Positions 7,187 to 17,400 of a DNA stretch of 64,000 nucleotides are shown here, in pieces (position 1 is the stretch's first letter; every line of letters begins with the position of its first letter). Source of the stretch: an uncultured bacterium (GTDB lineage Bacteria > Verrucomicrobiota > Lentisphaeria > Oligosphaerales > Oligosphaeraceae); assembly GCA_902776645.1 (NCBI GenBank), contig CACYQT010000005.1, positions 62,001-126,000 on the forward strand, written 5' to 3'. The translations under genes were made by a program, and so were the position numbers. The notes under the pieces are model-generated. The model worked only from the letters and a program-made list of their open reading frames with translations, was not told the origin of the DNA and did no database searches.

Positions 7187-8926
7187 ATGAGCAACAACCA
7201 CATCGACTTAGAAAACATGTCCTCCATGGAGGATTTGTTGCAGCAGAGCGGAAACGCGGACATCAATGAAGACAAGATCGTCAACGGTCGCGTGGCCGAG
7301 AAGAATGACAAAGGCATTCTTCTGGACATTGGCTTCAAGGCGGAGGCCTTCATCGACAAAGCCGAGCTGGGCGAGAAATGGGACACTGTCAAGACCGGCG
7401 ACATGCTGGAAGTCTATCTTGAACAGATGGAGGATGAAGAGAACGTCCCGTCCGTCAGCTTGCACAAGGCTGAACTCCAGAAGTCCTGGGACAGCATCGA
7501 GCAGAATTACAAGGAAGGCGATCTGATCAAAGGCACGATCAAGAGCCGCGTGAAAGGCGGTCTCATCGTCGATGTCGGCGTGGAGGCGTTCCTCCCCGGC
7601 TCGCAGGTTGATTTGGGCGCGGTGCGTAACTTGGACGACTTCCTTGGCAAGGAAGAGGAATTCAAGATTTTGAAGATCAGTGCGGAGCGTCGCAACATCG
7701 TTCTGAGCCGCCGCGAACTTCTGGAAGCCGAACGCGCCAAGCAGCGCGCGACGCTTCTCGACGAACTGGTTCCCAAGACCATCCGCCGCGGTGTCGTCAA
7801 GAACATCACGGAATTCGGCGCGTTTGTCGATTTGAACGGCATGGACGGTCTGCTCCATATCACGGACATGAGCTGGAAGCGCATTTCGCATCCGAGCGAA
7901 GTCGTCCATGTCGGGCAGGAACTGGAAGTTATGATTCTGGACGTGGACAAGGAACGCCAGCGCGTTTCCCTCGGCCTGAAGCAGAAAGACGGCAATCCGT
8001 GGGATACCGTTGACGTCAAGTACCCGAAAGGCAGCCGCGTGAAGGGCCGCGTCGTGAACGTCATGCCGTACGGCGCGTTCGTCGAACTGGAAGAGGGCAT
8101 CGAAGGCCTCGTCCATGTTTCCGAAATGTCCTGGACAAAGAAAGTCAACAAGGCTTCCGACGTCCTGAAGGAAGGCGACGAAGTCGAAGCCGTCGTTCTG
8201 GAAGTCAGCAAGGAAAACCGCAAGATCTCCCTCGGCCTGCGCCAGTGCCAGGAGAATCCGTGGAAGGTTATCAAGGAACGTTTCCCGAAGGGCACCCGCA
8301 TCAAGGGCGTCGTCCGCAACATGACCGGTTATGGCGCGTTCGTCCAGATTCAGGACGACATCGACGGCATGATCCATGTCTCCGACATGTCCTGGATCCG
8401 CAAGGTGAACAACCCCAGCGAAATCCTGCATAAGGGCATGGAAGTGGAAGCCGTCATCCTCGAAGTGGATGATGTCAACCAGCGGATCTCCCTGAGCATG
8501 AAGAAGCTGACGGACGATCCGTGGCAGACGATCCAGAACAAGTACAAGGTAGGCGACATCGTCGAAGGCAAAGTCACGAAGCTGGCGTCCTTCGGCGCAT
8601 TCGTCGAACTCGAAGGCGGCATCGACGGCCTGATCCACATCAGCGAACTGAGCGACGACCATGTCGCCCGCGTCAAGGACGCCGTGAATATCGGCGACAC
8701 CGTCCGCGCACGTGTCAAGAACATCAGCACGGAAGAGCGCCGCATCGGCTTGAGCCTGCGCGATGTCGATGGCGACGCCGCCGGCGCCGTCACACGCACG
8801 GAGCCCGGCGAGGCCCTCGGTGACTTCGGCAGCGCCCTGTCCGACGCCATCAGCGCCAGCAAGGAAGAGGAAGCCGCTCCCGCTGAGCCCGCCCCCGCGG
8901 AAGCTGAAAAGGCTCCGGAAGCCTAA
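7187..8926 (+). CDS. rpsA: 30S ribosomal protein S1
   Basis: RNA-binding ribosomal protein that helps mRNAs onto the 30S subunit. The 579 residues hold six S1 OB-fold repeats; the later ones show the characteristic GAFVDLNGMDGLLH, GAFVELEEGIEGLVH, GAFVQIQDDIDGMIH and GAFVELEGGIDGLIH strings. A short N-terminal lead and an Ala/Glu/Pro-rich tail (from about residue 530) flank the repeats. There is no Shine-Dalgarno sequence before ATG 7187, only an A/C-rich stretch, which is common for rpsA and fits S1-dependent autoregulation. It has its own strong promoter and is followed by a stem-loop. Confidence 0.97.
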   Translation: MSNNHIDLENMSSMEDLLQQSGNADINEDKIVNGRVAEKNDKGILLDIGFKAEAFIDKAELGEKWDTVKTGDMLEVYLEQMEDEENVPSVSLHKAELQKSWDSIEQNYKEGDLIKGTIKSRVKGGLIVDVGVEAFLPGSQVDLGAVRNLDDFLGKEEEFKILKISAERRNIVLSRRELLEAERAKQRATLLDELVPKTIRRGVVKNITEFGAFVDLNGMDGLLHITDMSWKRISHPSEVVHVGQELEVMILDVDKERQRVSLGLKQKDGNPWDTVDVKYPKGSRVKGRVVNVMPYGAFVELEEGIEGLVHVSEMSWTKKVNKASDVLKEGDEVEAVVLEVSKENRKISLGLRQCQENPWKVIKERFPKGTRIKGVVRNMTGYGAFVQIQDDIDGMIHVSDMSWIRKVNNPSEILHKGMEVEAVILEVDDVNQRISLSMKKLTDDPWQTIQNKYKVGDIVEGKVTKLASFGAFVELEGGIDGLIHISELSDDHVARVKDAVNIGDTVRARVKNISTEERRIGLSLRDVDGDAAGAVTRTEPGEALGDFGSALSDAISASKEEEAAPAEPAPAEAEKAPEA

Positions 8927-8944
8927 GCGGACTGAATTCACCTG

Positions 8945-8980
8945 TATCGCCGCTTGTGCGATGACGCATGGGCGGCGATA
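8945..8980 (+). other. Stem-loop after rpsA
   Basis: Nine-base arms TATCGCCGC and GCGGCGATA enclose a second small stem (TGCG, CGCA). It begins 19 bases after the rpsA stop. No T-run follows. In the rest of the 326-base gap up to tRNA-Thr (8981-9164) I see only short inverted repeats such as TTGCCTGACGGCAA, and then the promoter at 9165. Confidence 0.5.
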
Positions 8981-9164
8981 TTCGGGTAATCGACATGCCG
9001 CAAGCTTGAAAAACGCCTGGTTCGTGCTATCTTATTAGGTATGACACAAAGTCGCGGCGCCTGATGCCTGCTTAAAATAGTCCTGTTGCCTGACGGCAAT
9101 GCATGGTTTAAGCCATGTTTAGGGAAAAAGCAAGCTTCAGGCATGGAAAAAACGCTTCTTTTGC

Positions 9165-9192
9165 TTGACAAGGCGTAAATCAAGTGTATAGT
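9165..9192 (+). promoter_or_regulatory. Promoter of the tRNA-Thr/tuf group
   Basis: TTGACA (9165-9170), 16-base spacer, TATAGT (9187-9192). Transcription would start near 9199, about 55 bases before tRNA-Thr. This is probably the main promoter for tRNA-Thr, tuf and the genes after it. Confidence 0.8.
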
Positions 9193-9252
9193 AATATCTG
9201 CTTTCTTTATTGAAGCGGTTTTGAGGAAAGAGACGGTTGGGAACAGCAAGAT

Positions 9253-9328
<76 letters not shown>

Positions 9329-9446
9329 TTCTCAATGGCTTGCCTGAAGTTTGCAGAATAGAGTTTTTTTAATACATAATAACAGACGAGGCTGACGGAG
9401 CCTGCCAAGGCCTCGCAGCGAGACAAAAGAAGGAAGGATAAACACC

Positions 9447-10652
<1,206 letters not shown>

Positions 10653-10723
10653 TATAAACTCGAAGTGCGCGCTGCCCGATGCAAGTCGGGCGGCGTGGCA
10701 CATGCGAATCAGGAGCATTAACA

Positions 10724-10876
10724 ATGCCACGCGAAATTGTCATTTTGGCCTGCACTGAGTGCAAAAGCCGTAATTATACGACTACCAAGAACAAGCGTAA
10801 TACGCCTGGACGTCTTGAAAAGGTCAAGTTTTGCCCGGTTGAAAAGAAGCGCACCCTCCACCGCGAAACCCGCTAG
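10724..10876 (+). CDS. rpmG: 50S ribosomal protein L33
   Basis: A 50-residue protein with [18 protein letters not shown] at the start and [16 protein letters not shown] at the end. The first zinc-ribbon pair CxxC is present, but the second pair keeps only one cysteine (FCPVE in place of CxxC), so zinc binding is doubtful; it looks intermediate between the zinc and non-zinc types. AGGAG lies upstream of ATG 10724. A GC-rich stem-loop (about 10670-10695) separates it from tuf. Confidence 0.95.
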   Translation: MPREIVILACTECKSRNYTTTKNKRNTPGRLEKVKFCPVEKKRTLHRETR

Positions 10877-10943
10877 TGTAGGTTGTTGAAGGTAGTGAAC
10901 GGATAGAGGTTGGAAGGGAGAGTCAAACGTCAGTGATCCGTGC

Positions 10944-11019
10944 AGGTGAGTAGCTCAATTGGTAGAGCGGCGGTCTCCAAAACCGCAGGTCGCAGGTTCG
11001 ATTCCTGTCTCACCTGCCA
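10944..11019 (+). tRNA. tRNA-Trp (anticodon CCA)
   Basis: Acceptor arms AGGTGAG and CTCACCT with G discriminator and encoded CCA; D-arm GCTCAATTGGTAGAGC; anticodon stem GCGGT/ACCGC with loop CTCCAAA, so the anticodon is CCA. The T-arm contains GGTTCGATTCC. Seven T follow the CCA. The position between rpmG and secE is common in bacteria. Confidence 0.97.
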
Positions 11020-11077
11020 TTTTTTTGAGAAACGGCCAAAAGCCGTGTCGAGTTTTCGAAGCAGGACTGAAGAGCAC

Positions 11078-11278
11078 ATGAAGAATCCAATTGCCGCAAT
11101 TAAAAAGCTGTATGACGAGACTGTGGCCGAACTGAAGAAATGCACATGGCCGACCCGTCAGGAGCTTTATGAATCCACGATGGTCGTTGTCTCTTCGTTG
11201 ATTCTGCTGAGTGTTTTCGTCTTTGTCGCGGACAAGATCTTCTTGCTGGCGGTCAATCTGATCACCGGCATGCGCTGA
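11078..11278 (+). CDS. secE: Protein translocase subunit SecE
   Basis: Small essential part of the SecYEG channel in the inner membrane. The 66 residues have an amphipathic N-terminal helix with the conserved ELKKCTWPTRQEL string, then one membrane segment of about 22 residues (MVVVSSLILLSVFVFVADKI). This is the short single-span form. ATG 11078 is the first methionine after the tRNA-Trp gene. nusG follows after 121 bases. Confidence 0.95.
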   Translation: MKNPIAAIKKLYDETVAELKKCTWPTRQELYESTMVVVSSLILLSVFVFVADKIFLLAVNLITGMR

Positions 11279-11399
11279 ACCGGCCAACGTGTCGTTTTAT
11301 GTGAATCTGCGAGCCGGATTTGGCGTCAATAGTCGAAATCAAGGGGCATGGAGTCGGCGGAACAGGATTTTTGAGAGTTTTCTAGGAGTATAGGTCGTT

Positions 11400-11972
11400 A
11401 TGGTGGAGTCGATGGACAAATCGAGATGGTACACATTGCAGGTCATGTCCGGGCAGGAACGCCGCGTGAAGGACTACCTGTTGAACCGTCGCCAACAAGA
11501 TTTGGCCAATGGCGTTGACAATGGCCTGGTGGAGGTTCTGGTCCCGACCACGAGAGTTCTTGAGCGCAAGAACGGAAAAACATATGAGCGTGAGCAGAAA
11601 TGCTACCCCGGATATGTTTTCGTTCGCGCCGTGCTGTTTGATGAAACTGGCCGTATCATTCCCGAGCATTGGCTGGGGATCAAAGAGACAAAAGGCGTGA
11701 TCAATTTCATGGGCGGCGAGCATCCGATGGCGCTTTCCGACGAGGAAGTCCAGGGACTGATGCAAGTCGAGGAGGAGAAGGACAAGCCGCGTGTCGAGAA
11801 TGTCTGGAAGGTCGGCGAGACCGTCATCATTCGCGAAGGCGTGTTCGAAGGTAGCGAAGGAATGATCGAGGAAGTCGATGACGACCGGAAGCGTTTGAAG
11901 CTGAGCGTTGTGATGTTCGGTCGCTCCACTCCTTGTGAATTGGATTTTTGGCAGGTGGATCGTCCACAATAA
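11400..11972 (+). CDS. nusG: Transcription termination/antitermination protein NusG
   Basis: Binds RNA polymerase, suppresses pausing and links it to Rho or the ribosome. The NGN domain shows WYTLQVMSGQERRVKDYL and CYPGYVFVRA; the C-terminal KOW domain shows VGETVIIREGVFEGSEGMIEEV. It has 190 residues. Two starts are possible, ATG 11400 with AGGAG 11 bases upstream, or ATG 11412 (MDKSRWY); the first has the better ribosome-binding site. Located in the usual secE-nusG-rplK order. Confidence 0.96.
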   Translation: MVESMDKSRWYTLQVMSGQERRVKDYLLNRRQQDLANGVDNGLVEVLVPTTRVLERKNGKTYEREQKCYPGYVFVRAVLFDETGRIIPEHWLGIKETKGVINFMGGEHPMALSDEEVQGLMQVEEEKDKPRVENVWKVGETVIIREGVFEGSEGMIEEVDDDRKRLKLSVVMFGRSTPCELDFWQVDRPQ

Positions 11973-12066
11973 CCTGGACGGTCGAGAAGTATTGACAATT
12001 AGCGACACGATTTCGGGAGAATGCCTGCCAGTTCGTACCGATGTCGTGCAATAGAAGAAGACGATT

Positions 12067-12501
12067 ATGGCAAAGAAAGTCGTGGGCGAAGTGCGTTTGC
12101 AGATTCCTGCTGGCGCCGCCAATCCAGCTCCTCCAGTCGGACCGAGCTTGGGTCAGGCCGGTGTCAACATCATGGAATTCTGCAAGCAGTTCAACGCGGC
12201 GACCCAGTCACAGGCGGGGTTGATCATCCCTGTCGTGATCACAGTTTACCAAGATCGGTCTTTCACGTTCATCACGAAATCACCACCCGCCGCGGTTCTT
12301 CTGAAGAAGGCCGCGAACATCGCCTCGGGTTCCAAGACACCAGGGCGCGAGACGGTGGCGAAGGTCAACCGCAAGCAACTCGAAGAGATTGCGAAGACCA
12401 AGGAAAAGGACTTGAACGCGAAAAGTCTGGAGGCTGCTGTGAAAGTCATCGCTGGGACGGCGCGTAGCATGGGTATTGAGGTGGTCGATGAAGAGAAGTA
12501 A
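12067..12501 (+). CDS. rplK: 50S ribosomal protein L11
   Basis: Forms the GTPase-associated centre with L10 and L7/L12. The 144 residues carry [21 protein letters not shown] in the N-terminal domain, with the prolines that contact thiostrepton unchanged, and a normal RNA-binding C-terminal domain ending [10 protein letters not shown]. Its last 14 bases overlap rplA, indicating translational coupling. Confidence 0.97.
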   Translation: MAKKVVGEVRLQIPAGAANPAPPVGPSLGQAGVNIMEFCKQFNAATQSQAGLIIPVVITVYQDRSFTFITKSPPAAVLLKKAANIASGSKTPGRETVAKVNRKQLEEIAKTKEKDLNAKSLEAAVKVIAGTARSMGIEVVDEEK

Positions 12502-13183
12502 ACTTTATCGCGCCCGTTTGGCAAAGTTTTCCCGCACGGAATTCTATTCGATTGAGAATGGAGTCCAGGCGTTGAAATCGATGCCGACCACCAAATTCGA
12601 CGAGACAGTGGAGCTCAGCTTCCGTCTCGGCATCGACCCCCGCCAGTCGGATCAGATTGTCCGCGGTGCCTTGGTCCTTCCTCAAGGGACCGGCAAAAAG
12701 CAGACAGTCGTAGTGATTGCCGAGGGTGAATTCGCACAGCGTGCAAAAGACGCTGGTGCTGACGAAGTCGGCTATGAGGAGCTGATTCAGAGAATCAAAG
12801 GCGGCTGGTTGGAGTTTGACGTGTTGATCGCGACTCCGTCGGCCATGAAAGAAGTCCGGACATTGGGTAGAGTGTTGGGTCCCCGTGGCCTGATGCCGAA
12901 TCCGAAGACTGGAACGGTTACGGAAGACACGGCGACAGCAGTTCGCGAGGCGAAAGCCGGACGAGTTGAGTATCGTTGTGACCGCGCCGGTGTGGTGAAC
13001 GTGCCGATTGGCAAGCTGTCCTTCAGCGCCGAGGCGTTGGTTGAGAACGCGAATGCGGTCTTGACGACGATTCTCCGTGCTCGTCCGGCGGCTGCCAAAG
13101 GCATCTATCTGCAGTCTTGGACGTTGAGTAGCACAATGAGTCCGGGCATCCGTCTGGATGCCAAATCCGCAGCAAAGGCGTAA
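12488..13183 (+). CDS. rplA: 50S ribosomal protein L1
   Basis: L1-stalk protein and, in many bacteria, repressor of rplKA translation. It contains [37 protein letters not shown] and the C-terminal [21 protein letters not shown] 12488 is chosen because it overlaps the end of rplK, has GAGGTGG upstream and gives a normal N-terminus ([11 protein letters not shown]); an earlier TTG in frame is less likely. rplJ follows after 3 bases. Confidence 0.96.
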   Translation: MKRSKLYRARLAKFSRTEFYSIENGVQALKSMPTTKFDETVELSFRLGIDPRQSDQIVRGALVLPQGTGKKQTVVVIAEGEFAQRAKDAGADEVGYEELIQRIKGGWLEFDVLIATPSAMKEVRTLGRVLGPRGLMPNPKTGTVTEDTATAVREAKAGRVEYRCDRAGVVNVPIGKLSFSAEALVENANAVLTTILRARPAAAKGIYLQSWTLSSTMSPGIRLDAKSAAKA

Positions 13184-13186
13184 ACC

Positions 13187-13708
13187 ATGAGAGCAGAAAA
13201 ACAACAAATGGTTGCGGCTGTAAGCGCGATGCTGAAGGATCGTCCTGCGATTCTCATCAGCTATCAGGGCTTGACGGCCAATGTTTTCAATGAGTTTCGT
13301 GGCAAGCTTACGGCCATTGGTGCCGAATGCCACGTAGTGCCGAACACGTTGGTGAAGAAAGCGGCGGAGAAGCTGGGCTTGGAAAATCTGGCCGGTGTCG
13401 AACTTTCCGGGGATACTGCCCTGGTGAGCGGTTCTTGTGATGCCGTGCAGATTGCGAAACTGGTTCGTGAGTTTGCCAAGGCGAAGGAACAGGTCAAGGT
13501 CAAATACGGCGTTCTGGACGGGAATCTCCTGACCCCCGCCGATGTTGACGCCCTTGCCGATCTTCCTTCCCGGGAAGTGCTTCTGGCCCAGTTGCTGGGT
13601 CTTTTGCAGGCTCCCGGAAGCCAGCTGGTCCGTGTGCTCAACGCCAAAGTGGCGAGCATTGTTTATGTGTTGGATGCTTACTGCAAATCGAAAGAGCAGG
13701 TAGCTTAA
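13187..13708 (+). CDS. rplJ: 50S ribosomal protein L10
   Basis: Stalk base that carries the L7/L12 dimers. The 173 residues show the N-terminal 23S-binding domain ([34 protein letters not shown]) and the C-terminal helix that binds L12. It starts 3 bases after rplA and runs directly into rplL, so these four genes are a tight group. There is no room for the usual L10 leader between rplA and rplJ. Confidence 0.97.
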   Translation: MRAEKQQMVAAVSAMLKDRPAILISYQGLTANVFNEFRGKLTAIGAECHVVPNTLVKKAAEKLGLENLAGVELSGDTALVSGSCDAVQIAKLVREFAKAKEQVKVKYGVLDGNLLTPADVDALADLPSREVLLAQLLGLLQAPGSQLVRVLNAKVASIVYVLDAYCKSKEQVA

Positions 13709-13733
13709 GCAAGAAAAATTGGAGAATACACCA

Positions 13734-14138
13734 ATGTCGGAAGAAAAAGTTGCAGTTGATGCGAAGATGGAAGAGTTCATCTCCTACATCGAAGGTTTGA
13801 CGGTTCTCGAAGTCAGCAAGCTTGTCAAGGCTCTTGAAGAGCGTCTGGGCGTGAGCGCCGCAGCCCCCGTGGCGGTGGCCGCCGCTGCTCCTGCCGCCGG
13901 TGCCGCCGCTCCGGCTGAAGAAGAAAAGACCGAGTTCGATGTCATCCTGGCGGATGGCGGTGCGAACAAGATCGCTGTGATCAAAGAAGTCCGCGGCATC
14001 ACGGGCCTGGGCCTGAAGGAAGCCAAGGATCTGGTTACGGAAGCTCCGAAACCGGTCAAGACCGGCGTCAGCAAGGACGAAGCGAACGAAATCAAGAAGA
14101 AGCTGGAAGAAGCCGGCGCGAAGGTCGAAGTCAAGTAA
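13734..14138 (+). CDS. rplL: 50S ribosomal protein L7/L12
   Basis: Stalk protein that recruits translation factors. The 134 residues have the N-terminal dimerisation helices ([19 protein letters not shown]), an Ala/Pro hinge, and the C-terminal domain [20 protein letters not shown] with [22 protein letters not shown] 13734 is preferred because GGAG lies 9 bases upstream; an earlier in-frame TTG overlaps that ribosome-binding site. A 353-base gap with strong hairpins follows before rpoB. Confidence 0.97.
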   Translation: MSEEKVAVDAKMEEFISYIEGLTVLEVSKLVKALEERLGVSAAAPVAVAAAAPAAGAAAPAEEEKTEFDVILADGGANKIAVIKEVRGITGLGLKEAKDLVTEAPKPVKTGVSKDEANEIKKKLEEAGAKVEVK

Positions 14139-14160
14139 ATCTTCTGGTCGGTCAACAGTT

Positions 14161-14231
14161 GATCCGGAACTCTTCGGAGTCCGGATCCGCTGTCCGGTGC
14201 GGCAGGGGGGCTTGACGGACGTCAAAGCCCC
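14161..14231 (+). other. Two strong stem-loops between rplL and rpoB
   Basis: The first is GATCCGGAACTC, a TTCG tetraloop and GAGTCCGGATC (14161-14187, one bulged A). The second is GGGGCTTGAC with GTCAAAGCCCC (14207-14231, one bulged A). Neither has a T-run. In the same position E. coli has an attenuator and an RNase III site; processing here is inferred. Confidence 0.55.
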
Positions 14232-14315
14232 GCTTGCCGGTAAGCCGGAGATAAATGAGGGAATACGGAAAAGCGGAAAGGGGGTCGCAAAGGGGAAGGA
14301 ATACATTGAAAAGAT

Positions 14316-14352
14316 CCGGAAGTTGGTGAATTTGGTCCGACTCCGGTTTTTT
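14316..14352 (+). terminator. Attenuator-like terminator between rplL and rpoB
   Basis: CCGGA, A, GTTGG pairs with CCGAC, TCCGG (10 pairs, one bulge and one G-U), followed by six T at 14347-14352. It lies 140 bases before rpoB with no clear promoter between, so it should lower rpoBC expression relative to the ribosomal proteins. Confidence 0.7.
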
Positions 14353-14491
14353 GTTTAACTGGTCGTGAAGACGGCCGGCGAAGGTGGTTGGAGTTGCACG
14401 TAGAAGCGTGCCAGTTGAAAGAGAAGTATTTAGGACACGCTGAACAACGTGCGCATTAACCACAAGGCAGGAACCATACAGGCGGGGAAAC

Positions 14492-17400
14492 ATGTCACAA
14501 CGCAAGAATTTTGGTTGTCTGAAGAATGAAGTGCTGGATATTCCGGATCTCATTGAGATTCAGACAAAATCGTTCGCGGATTTTTTACAAAAGGACACGC
14601 CACCGGAAGAGCGTTTGAACCAAGGGCTGCAGGAAGCGTTCAAGGATATCTTCCCGGCGCAGAAGGAGCCGGACGGCAAGGCGAGCCTTGAGTTTGTCAA
14701 ATATGAAATCGGCGAGCCCAAGAAGGGGTTGGTCGAATGCTTGAAGGACGGTCTGACATATCAGGCTGCCTTGAATGTCACATTCCGTCTTCACACCGCC
14801 AATGGCAAGGATGTGAAAGAGGAAAGCATCTACATCGGCGATATCCCGCTGATGACGGAGCGCGGCTCGTTTGTCATCAATGGCGCGGAACGCGTCATCG
14901 TCAGCCAGTTGCATCGTTCGCCTGGCGTGAGCTTCGAGCGCAACCGCCATGCCAGCGGAAAGATGTTGTGCTCCTACAAGGTGATTGCCGACCATGGTTC
15001 CTGGCTGGAAGTCCAGTTCGACCAGAGCGACTGCATCCAGATCTACCTTGACCGCAAGCGTCGGCGCAGGAAGTTCCTGGTCAGCACGTTCCTTCGTGCG
15101 TTCGGTTATGACGGCAATGAAGACATTCTGGATGCGGTGTACTATCTGGAAGAACAGCCGCTGACGGAACTGAAGAAGCTTGACGACCCGTCCAAAGTCT
15201 ACATCGCCAGCGATGTGAAAGCCGCCGGCAAGGACAGCGGGCTTGCCGTTGAAGGCCTTGCCCCCTGCAGCGAGATGGTGTTTGATGCTTTGCAGGCGAA
15301 CGGAATCAAGAAGGTGAAAGTCGTCCATACGGATTGCCTGATCGAGGAGCTGAATGTTCGGCAGATCGAAAAGCTGCTTGAAATGGATCGTGAGGATCTG
15401 GCCTACAAGCTGGAGAACGAAGGATGGCGCACTGGCAACACGATCTACATGTCGAAGATGCCTGTCAATACGGACGACAACCGTGAAGTTTTGGTCAAGT
15501 GCCTTTATGACAAGTGCGATGCTCCCGCGGCGAAGGCCGGGGCAGTCAAACTGGTCGAACGCAATGTGAAAGTCACGGCCGAAATCCTGTCCACGTTGCT
15601 GGACGCCATGAAGGAAATTGAAGCGGATCGTGAGGCGGTCGCCGCCGCGGAGCCGAATTTCAATCTGGATTATGAATACGGCGTGTCCGTCCGTCTGCTG
15701 CGCCCCGGAAAAGGCGGTGACTACTTCATCCGCTGCATGCAGAAAGACACCGTCCATACCACCGAGGACGCCCAGAAGGAAATCTACAAGCGCATGCGTC
15801 CGACTGATCCGCCGACAACCGCCAATGCGCGGCAGCTGTTCAAGCGTCTGTTCGAGGATCCGCACCGCTACAATCTCGGTCTTGTCGGACGTTTCAAGAT
15901 GAACCAGGCCCTCCATCTCAACTGGGGGCGTCGCCAGTGCGTGCTGACCAAACAGGATATCGCCCGTTCGACGGCGTTCCTCATGTATTTGCACAACGGC
16001 ATCGGCAAAGAGGACGACATCGACCATCTGGGACGTCGTCGTGTCCGCACGGTCGGCGAACTGCTCCAGAAGCAGTGCCAGGTTGGCTTGACCCGTACGG
16101 CGACCTTGATGAAAGAAAAGCTTGAGAATACGAATGAAGAGCCGACCATCTCCAAGCTGGTCAACACAAAGGCTCTCAGCGGCGTGATCCGCGATTTCTT
16201 CGGCCGGAACCAGCTGAGCCAGTTCATGGATCAGACGAACTGCCTGGCCGAACTGACGAACAAGCGTCGTCTCAGTGCCTTGGGCCCCGGCGGTCTGACA
16301 CGTGAACGTGCCGGTTTTGAAGTCCGTGACGTCCATTCCAGCCATTACGGCCGTGTCTGCCCGATCGAGACGCCTGAAGGTCCGAACATCGGTTTGATTT
16401 CCTCACTGGCGCTCTTCGGCAAGATCGACGAATACGGCTTCATCGAAGCACCGTACCGTCAGGTCAAGGATACCAAGGTCACCAACAAAGTCGATTACCT
16501 GACGGCTGACGAAGAGGAGGCATTCGTTATTGCGCAGGCCAATGCCCCGCAGGCTGAAGACGGCACGTTGCTCAATCGCGATGTCCTCTGCCGCCATGAA
16601 GGCGAATCCGGCGAGTTCGAACGTGAGAAAGTCCAGTACATTGACGTGTCGCCGTTGCAGATGATCAGCGCGGCTGCAGGTCTGATCCCGTTCCTGGAGC
16701 ACGACGACGCCAACCGTGCGTTGATGGGATCCAACATGCAGCGTCAGGCTGTCCCGTTGTTGCGGTCCGAGCGTCCCTTGGTGGGTACAGGCCTTGAGGA
16801 AGTCGTCGCCCGTGACTCCCGTGCCACGATGAACGCCCGTGAAGACGGCATTGTCGCGAGCGCGACCGCGGAACGCGTCATCATTACAAAGGACGGCAAA
16901 TTGCCCGACGATACGGCTTATCCGGAATCCGTGCAGGATTATCACCTGTACAAGTTCCTCCGCACAAACGCGTCGACCCTTTTCAACCAGCGGCCGATTG
17001 TCCGCCGTGGCGATGTGGTCAAGAAAGGCCAGGCGATCGCCGACGGCGCCTCCACGGACGGCGGCGAACTCGCTCTTGGGCGGAACGTTCTGGTGGCCTT
17101 CATGCCGTGGCACGGATACAACTTCGAAGACGCCATCATCATCAGCGAACGGCTGGTGGCCAATGACGTCTATACGAGCATCCATGTGACGCTGGAGGAT
17201 GTGCAGGCACGTGAAACGAAGCTTGGCCCCGAAGAGATTACGCGGGATATCCCGAACGAAAGCGAGGAGTCCCTCCGCAATCTGGACGCCGACGGCATTG
17301 TCCGTGTCGGCGCAGAAGTGAAGCCGGGCGACATCCTGGTCGGCAAGATCACGCCGAAGAACGAGCCTGATCTGGCTCCTGAAGAGCGTCTGATGAAGGC

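Noticed and set aside
11992-12020. TTGACA between nusG and rplK as a promoter
   Set aside because: No acceptable -10 box lies 15-19 bases downstream; the genes probably share a transcript.
12787-13104. Small antisense frame over rplA
   Set aside because: It lies wholly within rplA, has no ribosome-binding site and no recognisable features.
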